DNA of 64,000 bases from Xanthomonas floridensis (lineage in GTDB: Bacteria > Pseudomonadota > Gammaproteobacteria > Xanthomonadales > Xanthomonadaceae). A program made the position numbers and the translations under genes. The DNA lies in assembly GCF_001642575.1 (NCBI RefSeq), contig NZ_LXNG01000034.1, positions 186,001-250,000 on the forward strand, given 5' to 3'. The notes under the pieces were generated by a model. That model made no database searches. It was not told the DNA's origin and worked only from the letters and a program-made list of their open reading frames with translations. The stretch's first letter is position 1. Each line of letters starts with the position of its first letter. Positions 10,480 to 18,996 of this stretch are shown here, one piece after another.

Positions 10480-12545
10480 GTCAAATTCCCGCCAAGTCTA
10501 CTGCGATTCATCGCATCAGCGCCGGCCGATCACTCGCGTTTCTTCGCTCACTTCTATTCAGCAACTCTGCGCGAACCTCTCTTGCAGGCGTGCTACTAGC
10601 GGTAAACGTGTTTTTGCTTCTCGTATTCCTGTTTTCTTATTACCAAGGCTATTTTCACTCCGACTCGTCTGTGCGTAACCTGCTCGCACAGGAGATGCAC
10701 GACTCAGGCAGTTTCTTCCCGCCCGACTGGAACTACGTCAATAAAGATCTGATGGTGGTCTTCCCTCACCTCATCGTCTGGGGTCTGCTTTTCTTCTTCG
10801 ACAATAGTTACACGCTGTTCGCCGTGGCTGGTGTCATCACCGCGCTACTTATCCTCGGCAGCGTTTGGTGGTTCACCAGCCTGCTGGGTGATGTTTCCTG
10901 GCAGCGTATTCTGTCGTTGGCAGTGCTGGCAGGCGGTATTTCAATTACGTTCGCCGAAGACATGTTCGGTCAGGCAGCATATGGAGTTCTGCTAGCGCTC
11001 ACCTGCCTGCTTATGGTGTTGGGCTGGAGGTCAATGACTTCCATGCGAAATCAACGGTTAGTTTGGTGGGTACTGCTGTTTGGCTTGGTGACATTGGTTA
11101 CATGGAGCAACCCGCAGCGCGCTGCAGCGTCTTATCTTTTGCCACTTTACTGTGGGTTGGCTGCCTATCTGTGGGGAGAGCGATGGAAGGAACGCATGCT
11201 GGCCATGAGCCCAGTGCTTGCGATTACTGTTGCGGGCTTCGTTGCCGGCTTTGGGATCAGCCTGTGGTCGCTGGACCATGTGAACAATAATGCCGGTGCA
11301 GGCGCTGCACGCTGGCTCGATTTCAATGGTATGGCACGAAATGCTCTGCAGACCCTCCATGGCCTGATGGGTTTGCTGGGTGCCCTTCCGGTGGCCAATG
11401 GCGATGTCATTTCCCGTTCGGGCATCTACGCCGCGCTGCGACTGGTTGCTGGACTAGTCGTTCTTATGTTGATCGGACGACGAGTTGTCCTGCTATGCAG
11501 TAGCCGGGCTCCGCAGATGCGTTTCGTCGGTGGGGTTGTCGCGGGCCTTGCGCTGTGTTTCGTGTTTCTGCAGATCACAACCACTGTGCCTGACATGGAC
11601 AATCCGTTGGTTTCTGCGCGCTACCTGACTCCTGCACTGGTGCTCGGTCTGGTGGTGTTGTTCTGCTCGCCACTCAAGCACGCTTCCTGGCTGGAGGCCA
11701 CGTTGATTATCGGGCTTGGCGTGCTCCTTGCCTCCAACAGTGTGGTGAGCATCAATCCAAATTCGCTGGTCAACCCAGGTTGGAAGAACCCGCAACGCGA
11801 AGCAATGATCGATGAACTCAAGACCATGGGACTCCACTATGGCTATGCCAGCTACTGGAATGCAGGAGCGCTTACCGTATTGGGCAGGAATGAAGTCAAG
11901 GTACGGCAGATCCTGATTCCCAAAGGCTTGCCACTGCCCATGCGCCACCTTTCTTCGGATAACTGGTATGAGCCAGAAGCATGGGCCGGGGAGACTTTCC
12001 TGCTTCTTACTGACGCAGAGGTGGCTGCGGTCGACTGGGGCGCGCTCACCCGCTACGCAGGTCAGCCGGTGCGTGAGGCTAAGGTGCAGGGCATGCGAGT
12101 ATTCGTGTTCAAGGACAACCTGTCTGCTAATCTGCCAGGCTGGAGCGTTCGCTTACATGGCCCTCATCACATCAGGGCGATGCCTAATGGCATGAAGACT
12201 GTGGGTCACTGGCTGGATGCGGAGAGTGCCTTGCAGACTCGCAAGGACGAGTCCGGTTATCTCCAATTTGGACCGTACATGCAGTTGGGACGCGGGCACT
12301 ACCGCGCTTCATTTGATGTGTCTGGCAAGGCGGAAAGCGCTGCACAAATTGTAGCTACGGTGGATGTCGTAGCTGCGGGGGGCGGGCAGGTTCTGGGCGC
12401 ATTACCTGTGATGGCCAATGGTCAGAGCGAATACGCAATCGACTTTAGCTTGAAGCAACCGGTGCAGAATCTGGAACTGCGGGTGACTTCCAACGGAGCT
12501 GGAGAAGTCATCTACAAGGGTGTCACGCTCTCGCCCATTCCGTAG
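10476..12545 (+). CDS. Polytopic membrane protein, probable GT-C type sugar transferase
   Basis: This 689-residue protein has about a dozen hydrophobic segments between residues 35 and 430, for example VLLAVNVFLLLVFLF and ALVLGLVVLFC. A large soluble part follows, whose last ~130 residues look like a beta-sandwich domain (FGPYMQLGRGHYRASFDV). The first outside loop holds acidic residues (YFHSDSSVR), the place where GT-C glycosyltransferases carry their catalytic Asp/Glu. I recognise no named family. Its position beside a GT2 and an EmrE-like gene suggests it could transfer a lipid-linked sugar to the O-antigen in the periplasm. The start is TTG, overlapping the rmd stop (TTGA), so translation is probably coupled. 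It ends 80 bases from a convergent methyltransferase gene. Confidence is high that the gene is real and low for its role. Confidence 0.6.
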
Positions 12546-12625
12546 GTCTCAGCGAGCCAGCCCGCCTTGATTCGGACTAATGTTTACTTGTCAATGAATA
12601 CAGACGGGCGGCTAGCTGAAGCGGT

Positions 12626-13249
12626 TTACGCACTGCATTCCATGATGCAGTGCGTATATGGGACATAGATCATGTCGTGTCTGATCCTCATCTGGATGCG
12701 GTCGAAGGCTTTCTCGGCCAGTGCACGATAGCCATCTGGTGTACGGATGTTCTGGCCGCGGTCCCGCAGAATCAGATTTCTTGCCATTGAAGATTGTCCT
12801 TCGACCAAAGTGCCGTCCATGGTGATCAGCCTCCCACCGGGTTTAAGCTTGCTCCGTGCACCTTCGATCAGCTTGCAAGCAATCCCATCGTCCAGATGGT
12901 GAAGAATGCCTACTGCAAGCACGACATCTGCCAGTTTGCTGTCGTCTTCAGGTTGATAGTCTGCAATATCCATACAGTGGAAGGTCGCTCTATGTCCGAA
13001 CCTACGCTTGGCAGAATCGATGTAGAGGGCAGAGAGGTCGAAGCCGTGGTAGCTGCTGTCTTTAGGTAGGTGCGGTACGATCTCGCCGGTTCCACAGCCA
13101 ATGTCCAAAATCGTGGATTCAGGTCCGGGGCGAATGTGGTCTCTGATCAGCTGAGTTCTTCCCTTCCGCGCTCCAAGTAAATTCTGCAGGAGGTCATAGG
13201 CCCAGGGGGCGGACAGAATTGCATGGAGGCCGGTCGTTTTCTGAGCCAT
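12626..13249 (-). CDS. Class I SAM-dependent methyltransferase
   Basis: The 207-residue protein has the class I SAM-binding motif ILDIGCGTGEIVP, the acidic end of strand two (HGFDLS), and the VGILHHL segment typical of small-molecule methyltransferases. The ATG at 13249 is chosen because an AAGGA box lies seven bases upstream; an in-frame start further upstream at 13336 adds a segment without homologous character. It is convergent with the membrane protein gene. On its 5' side it is cut off from wecE by insertion-sequence debris (13,380-14,933), so it may once have been the last gene of the leftward operon. It probably methylates an LPS sugar, but substrate and position are unknown. Confidence 0.8.
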   Translation of the reverse strand: MAQKTTGLHAILSAPWAYDLLQNLLGARKGRTQLIRDHIRPGPESTILDIGCGTGEIVPHLPKDSSYHGFDLSALYIDSAKRRFGHRATFHCMDIADYQPEDDSKLADVVLAVGILHHLDDGIACKLIEGARSKLKPGGRLITMDGTLVEGQSSMARNLILRDRGQNIRTPDGYRALAEKAFDRIQMRIRHDMIYVPYTHCIMECSA

Positions 13250-13379
13250 CTTGGATCCTTCAAGAAGGGGGCGGGGCTGGCAGGTACATGCTCGTTCAGT
13301 GACGGTATCGATGATCCTGCATAAAACCGAAGCCACGCAAGTGGTAGAAGTATTGATACGCCCAGTGTTCCGTAGACAC

Positions 13380-13710
13380 TCAAGACCCTCGTTGCGCGTA
13401 GCGCCGTTCGAGCTCTACAGGCGATAGGTCTCCAGTTGAACCATGACGGCGTTGTGGGTTGTAGAACATGTCGATGTAGTCGAACACCTCGGCGCGTGCG
13501 GCGTCCTTGGTCGGGTAGATCCGCCGCCTGATCCGCTCGCGTTTGAGCAGACCGAAGAAGCTCTCCACGGGTGCGTTGTCGTGGCAGTTGCCACGCCGAC
13601 TAATGCTGCACACCAAGCCGTGGGACGCCAGGAAACTCTGCCAGTCATCGATGGTGTAGACCGACCCTTGGTCCGAGTGAACCAGGCAACCAGCGCTGGG
13701 TTTGCGCCGC
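13380..13710 (-). mobile_element. IS3-family transposase OrfB, C-terminal fragment
   Basis: On the minus strand, codons from about 13,700 to 13,380 encode the last ~105 residues of an IS3-family OrfB transposase. The second catalytic Asp lies in LVHSDQGSVY and the catalytic Glu in NAPVESFFGLLK. The family C-terminus with YNPQRRHGS and LSPVELERRY follows. The N-terminal two thirds, including the first catalytic Asp, are missing because a second IS begins at 13,711. The remainder does not reappear on the far side of that element. The fragment cannot transpose on its own. The 3' end of the original element probably lies between 13,340 and 13,380, but I could not define its terminal repeat. Confidence 0.85.
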
Positions 13711-13763
13711 TGTAATGACCCACTGAAACTCTGCTCAGGTGTTAGTTTTTAGAGGACACATCG

Positions 13764-14080
13764 GTGAGTGCAGTGATGTACGAAGAACAGATCCAGCGCT
13801 GGCCTGCCCGGCGCAAGTCGGCGCTGGTGCTGGAGATCATCCAGGGGAAGACGACGGTGGCTTTGGCCAGCCGGCAATTCGACTTGACGCCCAATGAGAT
13901 CGAAGGCTGGGTCGAGGAAGGTAAGCGCGGCCTGGAGAACGCGCTGCGGGCCAAGCCCGAAGACGGGCGCGAGCAGTACGCCCGCCAGCTCAAGGAGCTG
14001 CAGGACGCCTACGGCGAGGCCATGCTGGAACTGCGTGCCCGAAAAAGCTGGCAGCCCTGCTGGGCAAGAACGAGAGCTGA
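13764..14080 (+). pseudogene. Transposase OrfA (helix-turn-helix), frame broken near its end
   Basis: The frame starting with GTG 13764 (or ATG 13776) encodes an IS3-type OrfA with a helix-turn-helix region (ALASRQFDLTPNEIEGWV) and a Glu/Leu-rich helical part. At the run of five A near 14,041 the frame departs from the expected end: read one base back, it gives ARKKLAALLGKNES and a TGA overlapping the OrfB ATG at 14,080. Read straight, it runs on as nonsense to 14,189. This is either a one-base deletion from an original run of six A or a minus-one programmed frameshift at an A-rich slippery site; the sequence alone does not separate the two. Confidence 0.7.
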
Positions 14081-14905
14081 TGGCCTCGATCCAGCAGGGC
14101 CTGAAGGAGGACGGGTTCGACGTCTCGATGGTCAAGCTGTGTTGCTGGTTCGGTGTGGCCCGGCGCAGCGTGTACTACACGCCGCGTAAGGCAGTGCCGA
14201 AGGTGACGCCGGAGCTGGCCGAACCGATCAAAGCCATGATCGAGGCCGAGCCGTCGTTCTGGTGTCGGACGGTGGCCGGGCTACTGGGGATGAACAAAAA
14301 CACGGTGCAGCGGATCTTTCAGATCAAGGGCTGGCAGGTGCGCAAGCGGGCCGTGGGCAAGCGACCGCGGATCGAAGTCTTGCCCTCGGTGGCCAGCGCG
14401 CCGAATCAACGCTGGGCCACTGACCTGTGCCGGGTCCGGGGCGGCAAGGACGGCTGGCTGAGCCTGGCCCTGATGATCGATTGCCACACCCGGCAATTGC
14501 TAGGCTGGCAGCTCTCGCGCACAGGCAGGGCCAGCACCGCCGTGGCGGACTTGCAGCAGGCGCTGATCACCCGCTTCGGCACGCTGAGCAAGGTCAAGGA
14601 GCCGTTCCTGTTGCGCTCGAATAATGGCCTGGTCTTCACCAGCGGCGACTACACTCGCCTGGTAGCCGGCTACGGCCTGAAGCAGGAGTTCATCACTCCA
14701 CACTGTCCGCAGCAGAACGGGATGGTCGGGCGCGTCATCCGAACACTCAAGGAACAGTGCGTCCATCGGCACCGGTTCGAGAGCCTGCCCCCCCACCCTG
14801 CGCGTCGTCGGCGACTGGATTGGGTTCTACAACCGGCAGCGACCGCATCAGGCGCTGAAGATGATGATGCCTGACCAAGCCTATGCCGCTACATTAACCA
14901 CCTGA
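14080..14905 (+). pseudogene. Transposase OrfB, catalytically dead and frameshifted
   Basis: The frame from ATG 14080 encodes an OrfB integrase-core transposase. The first catalytic Asp is present in WATDLC. At the second catalytic site the codons read RSNNGL where the family has RSDNGL, an Asp to Asn change. At the third the protein reads NGMVGRVIRTLKEQC where the family has Glu before Arg, a Glu to Gly change. A run of seven C near 14,788-14,794 carries one extra base: removing it restores LRVVGDW and YNRQRPHQAL to a stop at 14,905, while the present frame ends in nonsense at 14,874. Two catalytic substitutions plus a frameshift mean this copy cannot make active transposase. Confidence 0.85.
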
Positions 14906-15010
14906 CCTGTGCAGAAACCGATGGGTCACTACAGGAGTGAAACACCTTACACCTGGACCGACATTCATGTTTGCCCTGTCATGTGCTGGGCTGCCGGGTA
15001 AGGGCGTTGT

Positions 15011-16147
15011 TCAGGCCACGGCCACCTGTAGCGCCGCGTCGGCATGCTGCAGGATGGTATCCATGTCGTCTCCAACGCCTACCCATAATGGGAGGCGGAC
15101 TAGTCGCGCGCTGATGTCGTCGGTGACCGTCATACCCGAACCACGACGGCCGAGCGCTAGACCTGCCGGTGAGGAGTGCAGCGGGATGTAATGGAATACG
15201 GTCTGGACGTCGCGCAGCTTCATCTCGGCGATGAATCGGGTGCGCACTTCCAGCGAGGGTAATAGCAAGTAGTACATGTGTGCATTGTGGGTGCAATGCG
15301 ATGGCACGGTCGGACGTTGGACCAAGCCGCTACGTTCATGCGCTTCGGCCCAGGCGTGGTATCTGTCCCAGATAGATAGACGATGTGCGGTGATCTGCTC
15401 GGCCGCATCCATCTGTGCGGATAGAAACGCCGCAGTGATTTCACCGGGAAGGAAGGATGAGCCCACATCAACCCAGGTGTACTTGTCTACCTGGCCACGG
15501 AAGAAGCGGCTGCGGTTGGTGCCCTTTTCGCGAATGATCTCGGCGCGTTCGGCATGGGTACGGTCTCGACAAAGCAGCGCACCTCCTTCGCCGGAAATGA
15601 TGTTCTTGGTTTCGTGGAAGCTTAGGGCGCCCAGTTCGCCAATGGTGCCCAATGAGCGACCCTTGTAGGTTGACATGATAGCTTGTGCGGCGTCTTCCAC
15701 CACAGCTAAGTTGTGGCGACCCGCGATCTCCATGATCATGTCCATCTCGCACGCCACACCAGCGTAATGGACCACGCAGATTGCCTTGGTCCGGGGCGTG
15801 ATTGCTGCCTCGATCAATCGCTCGTCGATATTCAGAGTGTCGGCTCGTACATCGACGAACACCGGAATTGCACCACGCAAAGCAAATGCGTTGGCAGTGG
15901 AGACGAAGGTGTAAGAGGGCATGATGACTTCGTCGCCCTCTTCGAGATCAAGAAGAAGCGCGGCCATTTCGAGGGCCGAGGTGCAACTGTGTGTCAGTAG
16001 TGCACGGCTTGCTCCGGTATTTTGCTCCAGCCAGGCGTGGCAACATTTGGTAAACGGACCATCACCGGAGAGGTGGCCGTTGCTGTGCGCCTGGGCGATC
16101 AGCGAGAGCTCGCGACCAGTCATGTAGGGCTTGTTGAACGGAATCAT
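15011..16147 (-). CDS. wecE: dTDP-4-amino-4,6-dideoxygalactose transaminase
   Basis: This 378-residue protein belongs to the DegT/DnrJ/EryC1 PLP-dependent aminotransferases and closely matches the WecE (RffA) pattern. It has MIPFNKP at the start, SCTSALEMAALLLD, GDEVIMPSYTFVSTANAF, the Schiff-base lysine 181 in SFHETKN, and REKGTNRS followed by FRGQVDKYTW. WecE transfers the amino group of glutamate to dTDP-4-keto-6-deoxyglucose, giving dTDP-Fuc4N; RmlA and RmlB at 20,908-22,902 can provide the substrate. The ATG at 16147 is chosen because it begins with the conserved N-terminus; the frame is open further upstream but overlaps the next gene. It is the last intact gene of the leftward operon. 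E. coli uses WecE for enterobacterial common antigen, but no such pathway is visible here, so the sugar is probably for LPS. Confidence 0.92.
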   Translation of the reverse strand: MIPFNKPYMTGRELSLIAQAHSNGHLSGDGPFTKCCHAWLEQNTGASRALLTHSCTSALEMAALLLDLEEGDEVIMPSYTFVSTANAFALRGAIPVFVDVRADTLNIDERLIEAAITPRTKAICVVHYAGVACEMDMIMEIAGRHNLAVVEDAAQAIMSTYKGRSLGTIGELGALSFHETKNIISGEGGALLCRDRTHAERAEIIREKGTNRSRFFRGQVDKYTWVDVGSSFLPGEITAAFLSAQMDAAEQITAHRLSIWDRYHAWAEAHERSGLVQRPTVPSHCTHNAHMYYLLLPSLEVRTRFIAEMKLRDVQTVFHYIPLHSSPAGLALGRRGSGMTVTDDISARLVRLPLWVGVGDDMDTILQHADAALQVAVA

Positions 16148-16194
16148 GGACACTCTTTGAGGGAGCTGGAGGTGGGTTGTTACGGGGCTTGCTG

Positions 16195-16560
16195 TCAGCC
16201 GGCAGAGCGGGAAAGGACAATGACGCCCAGCATGATAATCGCGGTGCCAGCTAGCTTGTAAGCATTGAGCTGCTCTCGGAAAAGCCAGGCTGCCATCAAA
16301 GAGACCAGTAGGAAATTGACCGCCATGTAGGGATAGGCACGACTCAATGGAAGCTTGCTGATGGCGGCCATCCAACTGATCGATGCGCCAAAGGCAGCGA
16401 CAAAGGCTGATAGGACCCAGGGCTTCAGCAACAAGGCGGCAATATTCTGTAAGCTGAATGGATGGCTGATTAGGTTGGGATACAGACTGACCTGCCACTT
16501 GAGCACCAATTGCCCATATACCGTGAGCATGATGGTCAACGCGACGAAAAGATAAGCCAT
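16195..16560 (-). CDS. EmrE/EamA-like four-helix membrane protein, candidate lipid-linked sugar flippase
   Basis: The 121-residue protein has four hydrophobic helices (about 2-22, 43-65, 72-92 and 97-116) and the small multidrug resistance type layout, with YGQLVLKW in helix one and RAYPYMAVNFLLV in helix three. Proteins of this size and fold next to sugar genes (ArnE/ArnF type) flip undecaprenyl-phosphate sugars rather than export drugs. Here it lies between wecE and a WbqC-like gene, with a GT2 of the polyprenyl-phosphate type upstream, which favours the flippase reading. It is separated by 47 bases from wecE and by 107 bases from the upstream gene. The transported lipid is inferred, not shown. 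Confidence 0.75.
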   Translation of the reverse strand: MAYLFVALTIMLTVYGQLVLKWQVSLYPNLISHPFSLQNIAALLLKPWVLSAFVAAFGASISWMAAISKLPLSRAYPYMAVNFLLVSLMAAWLFREQLNAYKLAGTAIIMLGVIVLSRSAG

Positions 16561-16667
16561 GGGTCTTTGCTCATGAGGATGCGAACGTACTAAAGGTGGG
16601 TGTCAAGCTGGTCAATGCGTGGCGTGACTCCGGCGACGCAGGCTGTACTACTACCACCTGAGAAAAG

Positions 16668-17375
16668 TTACGACTGGTTGCGCCAGCCCCAAATGAACTC
16701 GGTGGCGCTTTCGCCTACGTTGAAGATCAGATCCAACACGCTTACTGCATGTTCAAAATTCTCATTTTGCTGCCTGTATTCCGGGTAGCCCGAGTAGTCC
16801 TTGTACTGCAGAGCGACACCGATCGCCTCGAAGGCCGCAGGATCGATGTACGCCCTTGCTGCAGGTCCTGACAAGTAGTGAGTAGCTCCCGATTGACGAA
16901 CCAGGTCCACCAAGCGCTCAAGCTTGCTGCCACTGAGCAAGAACTCCGTAGAACTGCGGAACTCCACGTTAATACCCAAAATTTCCTGTGCAATCACGCG
17001 TGTCAGGTGTTGATTCATTTCGGAAAGTGAAGTCCACTCGCGCCCAAGATAGAGTTCTTCGATCACATGGGCGAACTGCTTGAAGTGCGGAGACTTGGTA
17101 TAAGCGTGGCGCAACGTCGACCAGTGTTTACGTTGCCACGAGGGGTTGGGTAGCTTTACTTCGTTTATGAGACGCTTGATGTCGCTGCCGGTTGGCACAG
17201 TGAGCCACAACGGCATGCCGTTGGCGATGATCCGGTTGCGCGATCGCCAGTCCTGATAGGTGAATTGGACATCGTCGTAGAAAATGAAAGTGTCAACATC
17301 ATGAATAATGTCGAAATACCCTTTCCACGGAATGTAGCTCGACTGGAGTACGGCGACGCGCTTTGGAGGATTCAT
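16668..17375 (-). CDS. WbqC-like family protein
   Basis: This 235-residue protein matches the WbqC-like family by its N-terminus (VAVLQSSYIPWKGYFDII), the DTFIFYDDVQFTYQDWRSRN block, and the late SGPAARAYIDPAAFEAIG and YSGYPEY segments. Family members recur in O-antigen clusters beside amino-sugar aminotransferases, but I know of no settled biochemical role, so none is given. The stop codon region overlaps nothing downstream, while the ATG at 17375 overlaps the end of the NeuD-type gene (17,372) by four bases. It is therefore translated in one unit with the acyltransferase. Context with wecE suggests a step on the 4-amino-sugar, such as attachment or transfer of its N-substituent. That is speculation from neighbourhood. 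Confidence 0.8.
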   Translation of the reverse strand: MNPPKRVAVLQSSYIPWKGYFDIIHDVDTFIFYDDVQFTYQDWRSRNRIIANGMPLWLTVPTGSDIKRLINEVKLPNPSWQRKHWSTLRHAYTKSPHFKQFAHVIEELYLGREWTSLSEMNQHLTRVIAQEILGINVEFRSSTEFLLSGSKLERLVDLVRQSGATHYLSGPAARAYIDPAAFEAIGVALQYKDYSGYPEYRQQNENFEHAVSVLDLIFNVGESATEFIWGWRNQS

Positions 17376-17947
17376 TTTATCTGAGGCCTGCTGTTGTGCC
17401 GGCTACCTGCTTTTACGAACGACGCTGGCGGCAGGATTGAACTGTCGATAATCACGCTGTTGGCGCCGATGAAACTTGAATCGCCTACCTTAACAAATCC
17501 GCAGAGTGTCGCTGCCGGGCTGATAAAGGTGTTGGCGCCGATACGGCAATCGTGGCTAATTGTCGATTCGGGCCACAATACGCAAGCAGACCCAATCTCA
17601 GCGAAGGCGTCGACATTGGCGCCGGCCATGATCATCGTGCCGGCACCAACGATCGCAGTTCGATTGACGTGCGCGGCAGGGTGCTGGAGCACAGGAAAGC
17701 AAAATCCTGTAGCAGACAGTTGATTGAACAGTGCGTTTCGGCGCTCCAGATGATTGTAGCCGATAGCCATCACTAGGTCGTAATCTGCTGGCTTCAGGCG
17801 CTGACCTAGGTCTGCAGTCCTGCCGTGCACATCTTCATCGGTGCTGAAGTCATCAATGAAACCCTTCACTTGGCGACCGGAATCCTCAGCGAGAACCAGC
17901 AGGAGACGACCGAATGAAGATGCGCCAATAATCAGCAGGGGCTTCAA
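17372..17947 (-). CDS. NeuD/PglD-type sugar O- or N-acyltransferase
   Basis: The 191-residue protein has the two-part NeuD/PglD architecture. An N-terminal nucleotide-sugar binding region (LLIIGASSFGRLLLVLAED) is followed from about residue 85 by left-handed beta-helix hexapeptide repeats (TAIVGAGTMIMAGANV, RIGANTFISPAATL). A histidine in STISHDCRIG sits where the catalytic base is found in this family. Such enzymes acetylate UDP- or dTDP-linked amino sugars, for example at N4, using acetyl-CoA. With WecE in the same operon the natural substrate would be dTDP-Fuc4N, giving Fuc4NAc. It overlaps the upstream GT2 gene (ATG 17947 against a stop ending at 17944) and the downstream gene by four bases each. 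Acyl donor and position are inferred. Confidence 0.82.
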   Translation of the reverse strand: MKPLLIIGASSFGRLLLVLAEDSGRQVKGFIDDFSTDEDVHGRTADLGQRLKPADYDLVMAIGYNHLERRNALFNQLSATGFCFPVLQHPAAHVNRTAIVGAGTMIMAGANVDAFAEIGSACVLWPESTISHDCRIGANTFISPAATLCGFVKVGDSSFIGANSVIIDSSILPPASFVKAGSRHNSRPQIK

Positions 17948-18894
17948 GCCCGTGTCTCCCGCTCGACCAAGAACAGAGGCATCGACGCGGTTTTAAAGTT
18001 GATGCGGGCGAGGTATTCGCCAAAGATACCTAGAATGAGCAGCTGGAGGCCGCCAAGGAACATCATTCCGGCCATAATCGAAGCATAGCCACTTACCCCT
18101 AACGCACCGGTCAGCTTTGCGATCAGGATTGTCATGCCCCAGATTGCACCGCCGACGGATGCCCCCACGCCAAGCCACGTGGCAACACGCAAGGGCAAGT
18201 CCGAGAATGTCACGAAGATATTGACCATATGCGCGATCAGTTTGCGCATGTTGTAGCTGCTGGTGCCGTATGTTCTTTCGTCATGCGGCACGATTACTGT
18301 TGCGTAATCATGCGTTATCCAGGAAATATAGCCGTCGATGAAAGTAAAGGGTGACCGGAATCGATCCAATTCTGCCGCCACCGACCGGTGAATCACGCGG
18401 AACGACGTGTACTCACGATTTAGTGTAGGAATGGCGAATTTGAACAGACTACGGCCTACTTCGGAGGTGAAGTTGCGCCATTTCGCGTGGCTGCGCTGTT
18501 CGGTCACACCGTAGACGACCGAATACCCTTCGTCGGCTTTTGTCAGCATTGCCGGCAATGATTCAGGCGGTTGCTCTAGATCTTCATCGATTGTCGCAAT
18601 CCACTCGCCGCGAGATTTGGAAATACCACATAGCGTGGCAGCATGCTGGCCGAAGTTTCGGCTCAGCCGGATTCCACTGACATGTGGATATGAATCACTC
18701 AGGTTCTGTATCACTTCCCAGGAGTTATCCCCACCGCGGTCGTCCACGAAGATGATTTCGTGCCCTCCCTCAATATTGGCCAGCGCTGCATCCAGTCGCT
18801 GCTGCAGTGCACCGATTGACTGTGCGCCGCGGTACACAGGCACCACCACGGAAACCCGCGGCGGTGGTGATGTGGCGTCAGAAAGGTTCTGCAT
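17944..18894 (-). CDS. GT2 glycosyltransferase with C-terminal membrane helices (GtrB/ArnC type)
   Basis: The 316-residue protein is a GT-A fold family 2 enzyme of the polyprenyl-phosphate glycosyltransferase kind. It has VSVVVPVYRGA at the N-terminus, EIIFVDDRGGDNSW, the SRNFGQHAATLCGI block, and the ATIDEDLEQPPE catalytic region, whose DED-like site is typical of DPM1, GtrB and ArnC. Two hydrophobic helices follow near residues 230-255 and 265-290. Such enzymes load a sugar from its nucleotide form onto undecaprenyl phosphate at the cytoplasmic face. It is the first gene of the leftward sugar operon, directly behind a consensus-like promoter at 18,912-18,957, and its end overlaps the NeuD-type gene. 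No strong Shine-Dalgarno sequence is visible before ATG 18894. The sugar loaded is inferred to be the WecE product. Confidence 0.88.
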   Translation of the reverse strand: MQNLSDATSPPPRVSVVVPVYRGAQSIGALQQRLDAALANIEGGHEIIFVDDRGGDNSWEVIQNLSDSYPHVSGIRLSRNFGQHAATLCGISKSRGEWIATIDEDLEQPPESLPAMLTKADEGYSVVYGVTEQRSHAKWRNFTSEVGRSLFKFAIPTLNREYTSFRVIHRSVAAELDRFRSPFTFIDGYISWITHDYATVIVPHDERTYGTSSYNMRKLIAHMVNIFVTFSDLPLRVATWLGVGASVGGAIWGMTILIAKLTGALGVSGYASIMAGMMFLGGLQLLILGIFGEYLARINFKTASMPLFLVERETRA

Positions 18895-18911
18895 TGTTGC
18901 ACTTGTCTATG

Positions 18912-18957
18912 ATAATGCTTGATTAGCATTATAGAGGCTGGAGACAATACCGGCCAA
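18912..18957 (-). promoter_or_regulatory. Promoter with palindromic -10 region for the leftward sugar operon
   Basis: On the minus strand a perfect TATAAT lies at 18,933-18,928, with TTGGCC (four of six matches to TTGACA) 18 bases upstream at 18,957-18,952. An inverted repeat ATAATGCT-TGATT-AGCATTAT at 18,912-18,932 overlaps the -10 box and the predicted start of transcription. A bound repressor would block it. The stretch is AT-rich, between etfA and the GT2 gene. It could instead be a weak hairpin ending etfBA transcription, but no T-tract follows. Confidence 0.5.
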
Positions 18958-18996
18958 CGACCCGGCACCTTTTTTGAGATGGGGCTGCCGACGGGA

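Larger units (their letters stand above)
13711..14933 (+). mobile_element. Degenerate insertion sequence with imperfect terminal inverted repeats
   Basis: The ends are imperfect inverted repeats of about 29 bases. The left end reads TGTAATGACCCACTGAAACT from 13,711. The reverse complement of the right end, starting at 14,933, reads TGTAGTGACCCATCGGTTTC, and both continue to CAGGT. Between them lie two overlapping transposase genes on the plus strand in OrfA/OrfB style, both damaged. The three bases flanking the element differ (CGC on the left, GGA on the right), so no target duplication is visible. The element is 1,223 bases, normal for the IS3 group. It sits directly against a truncated different IS, so the junction records more than one event. 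Confidence 0.85.

Noticed and set aside
14030-14080. Programmed minus-one frameshift in the IS orfA
   Set aside because: The A-run is a plausible slippery site, but a single-base deletion explains the sequence equally well and the element is dead in orfB; it is reported as a broken gene with both options stated.
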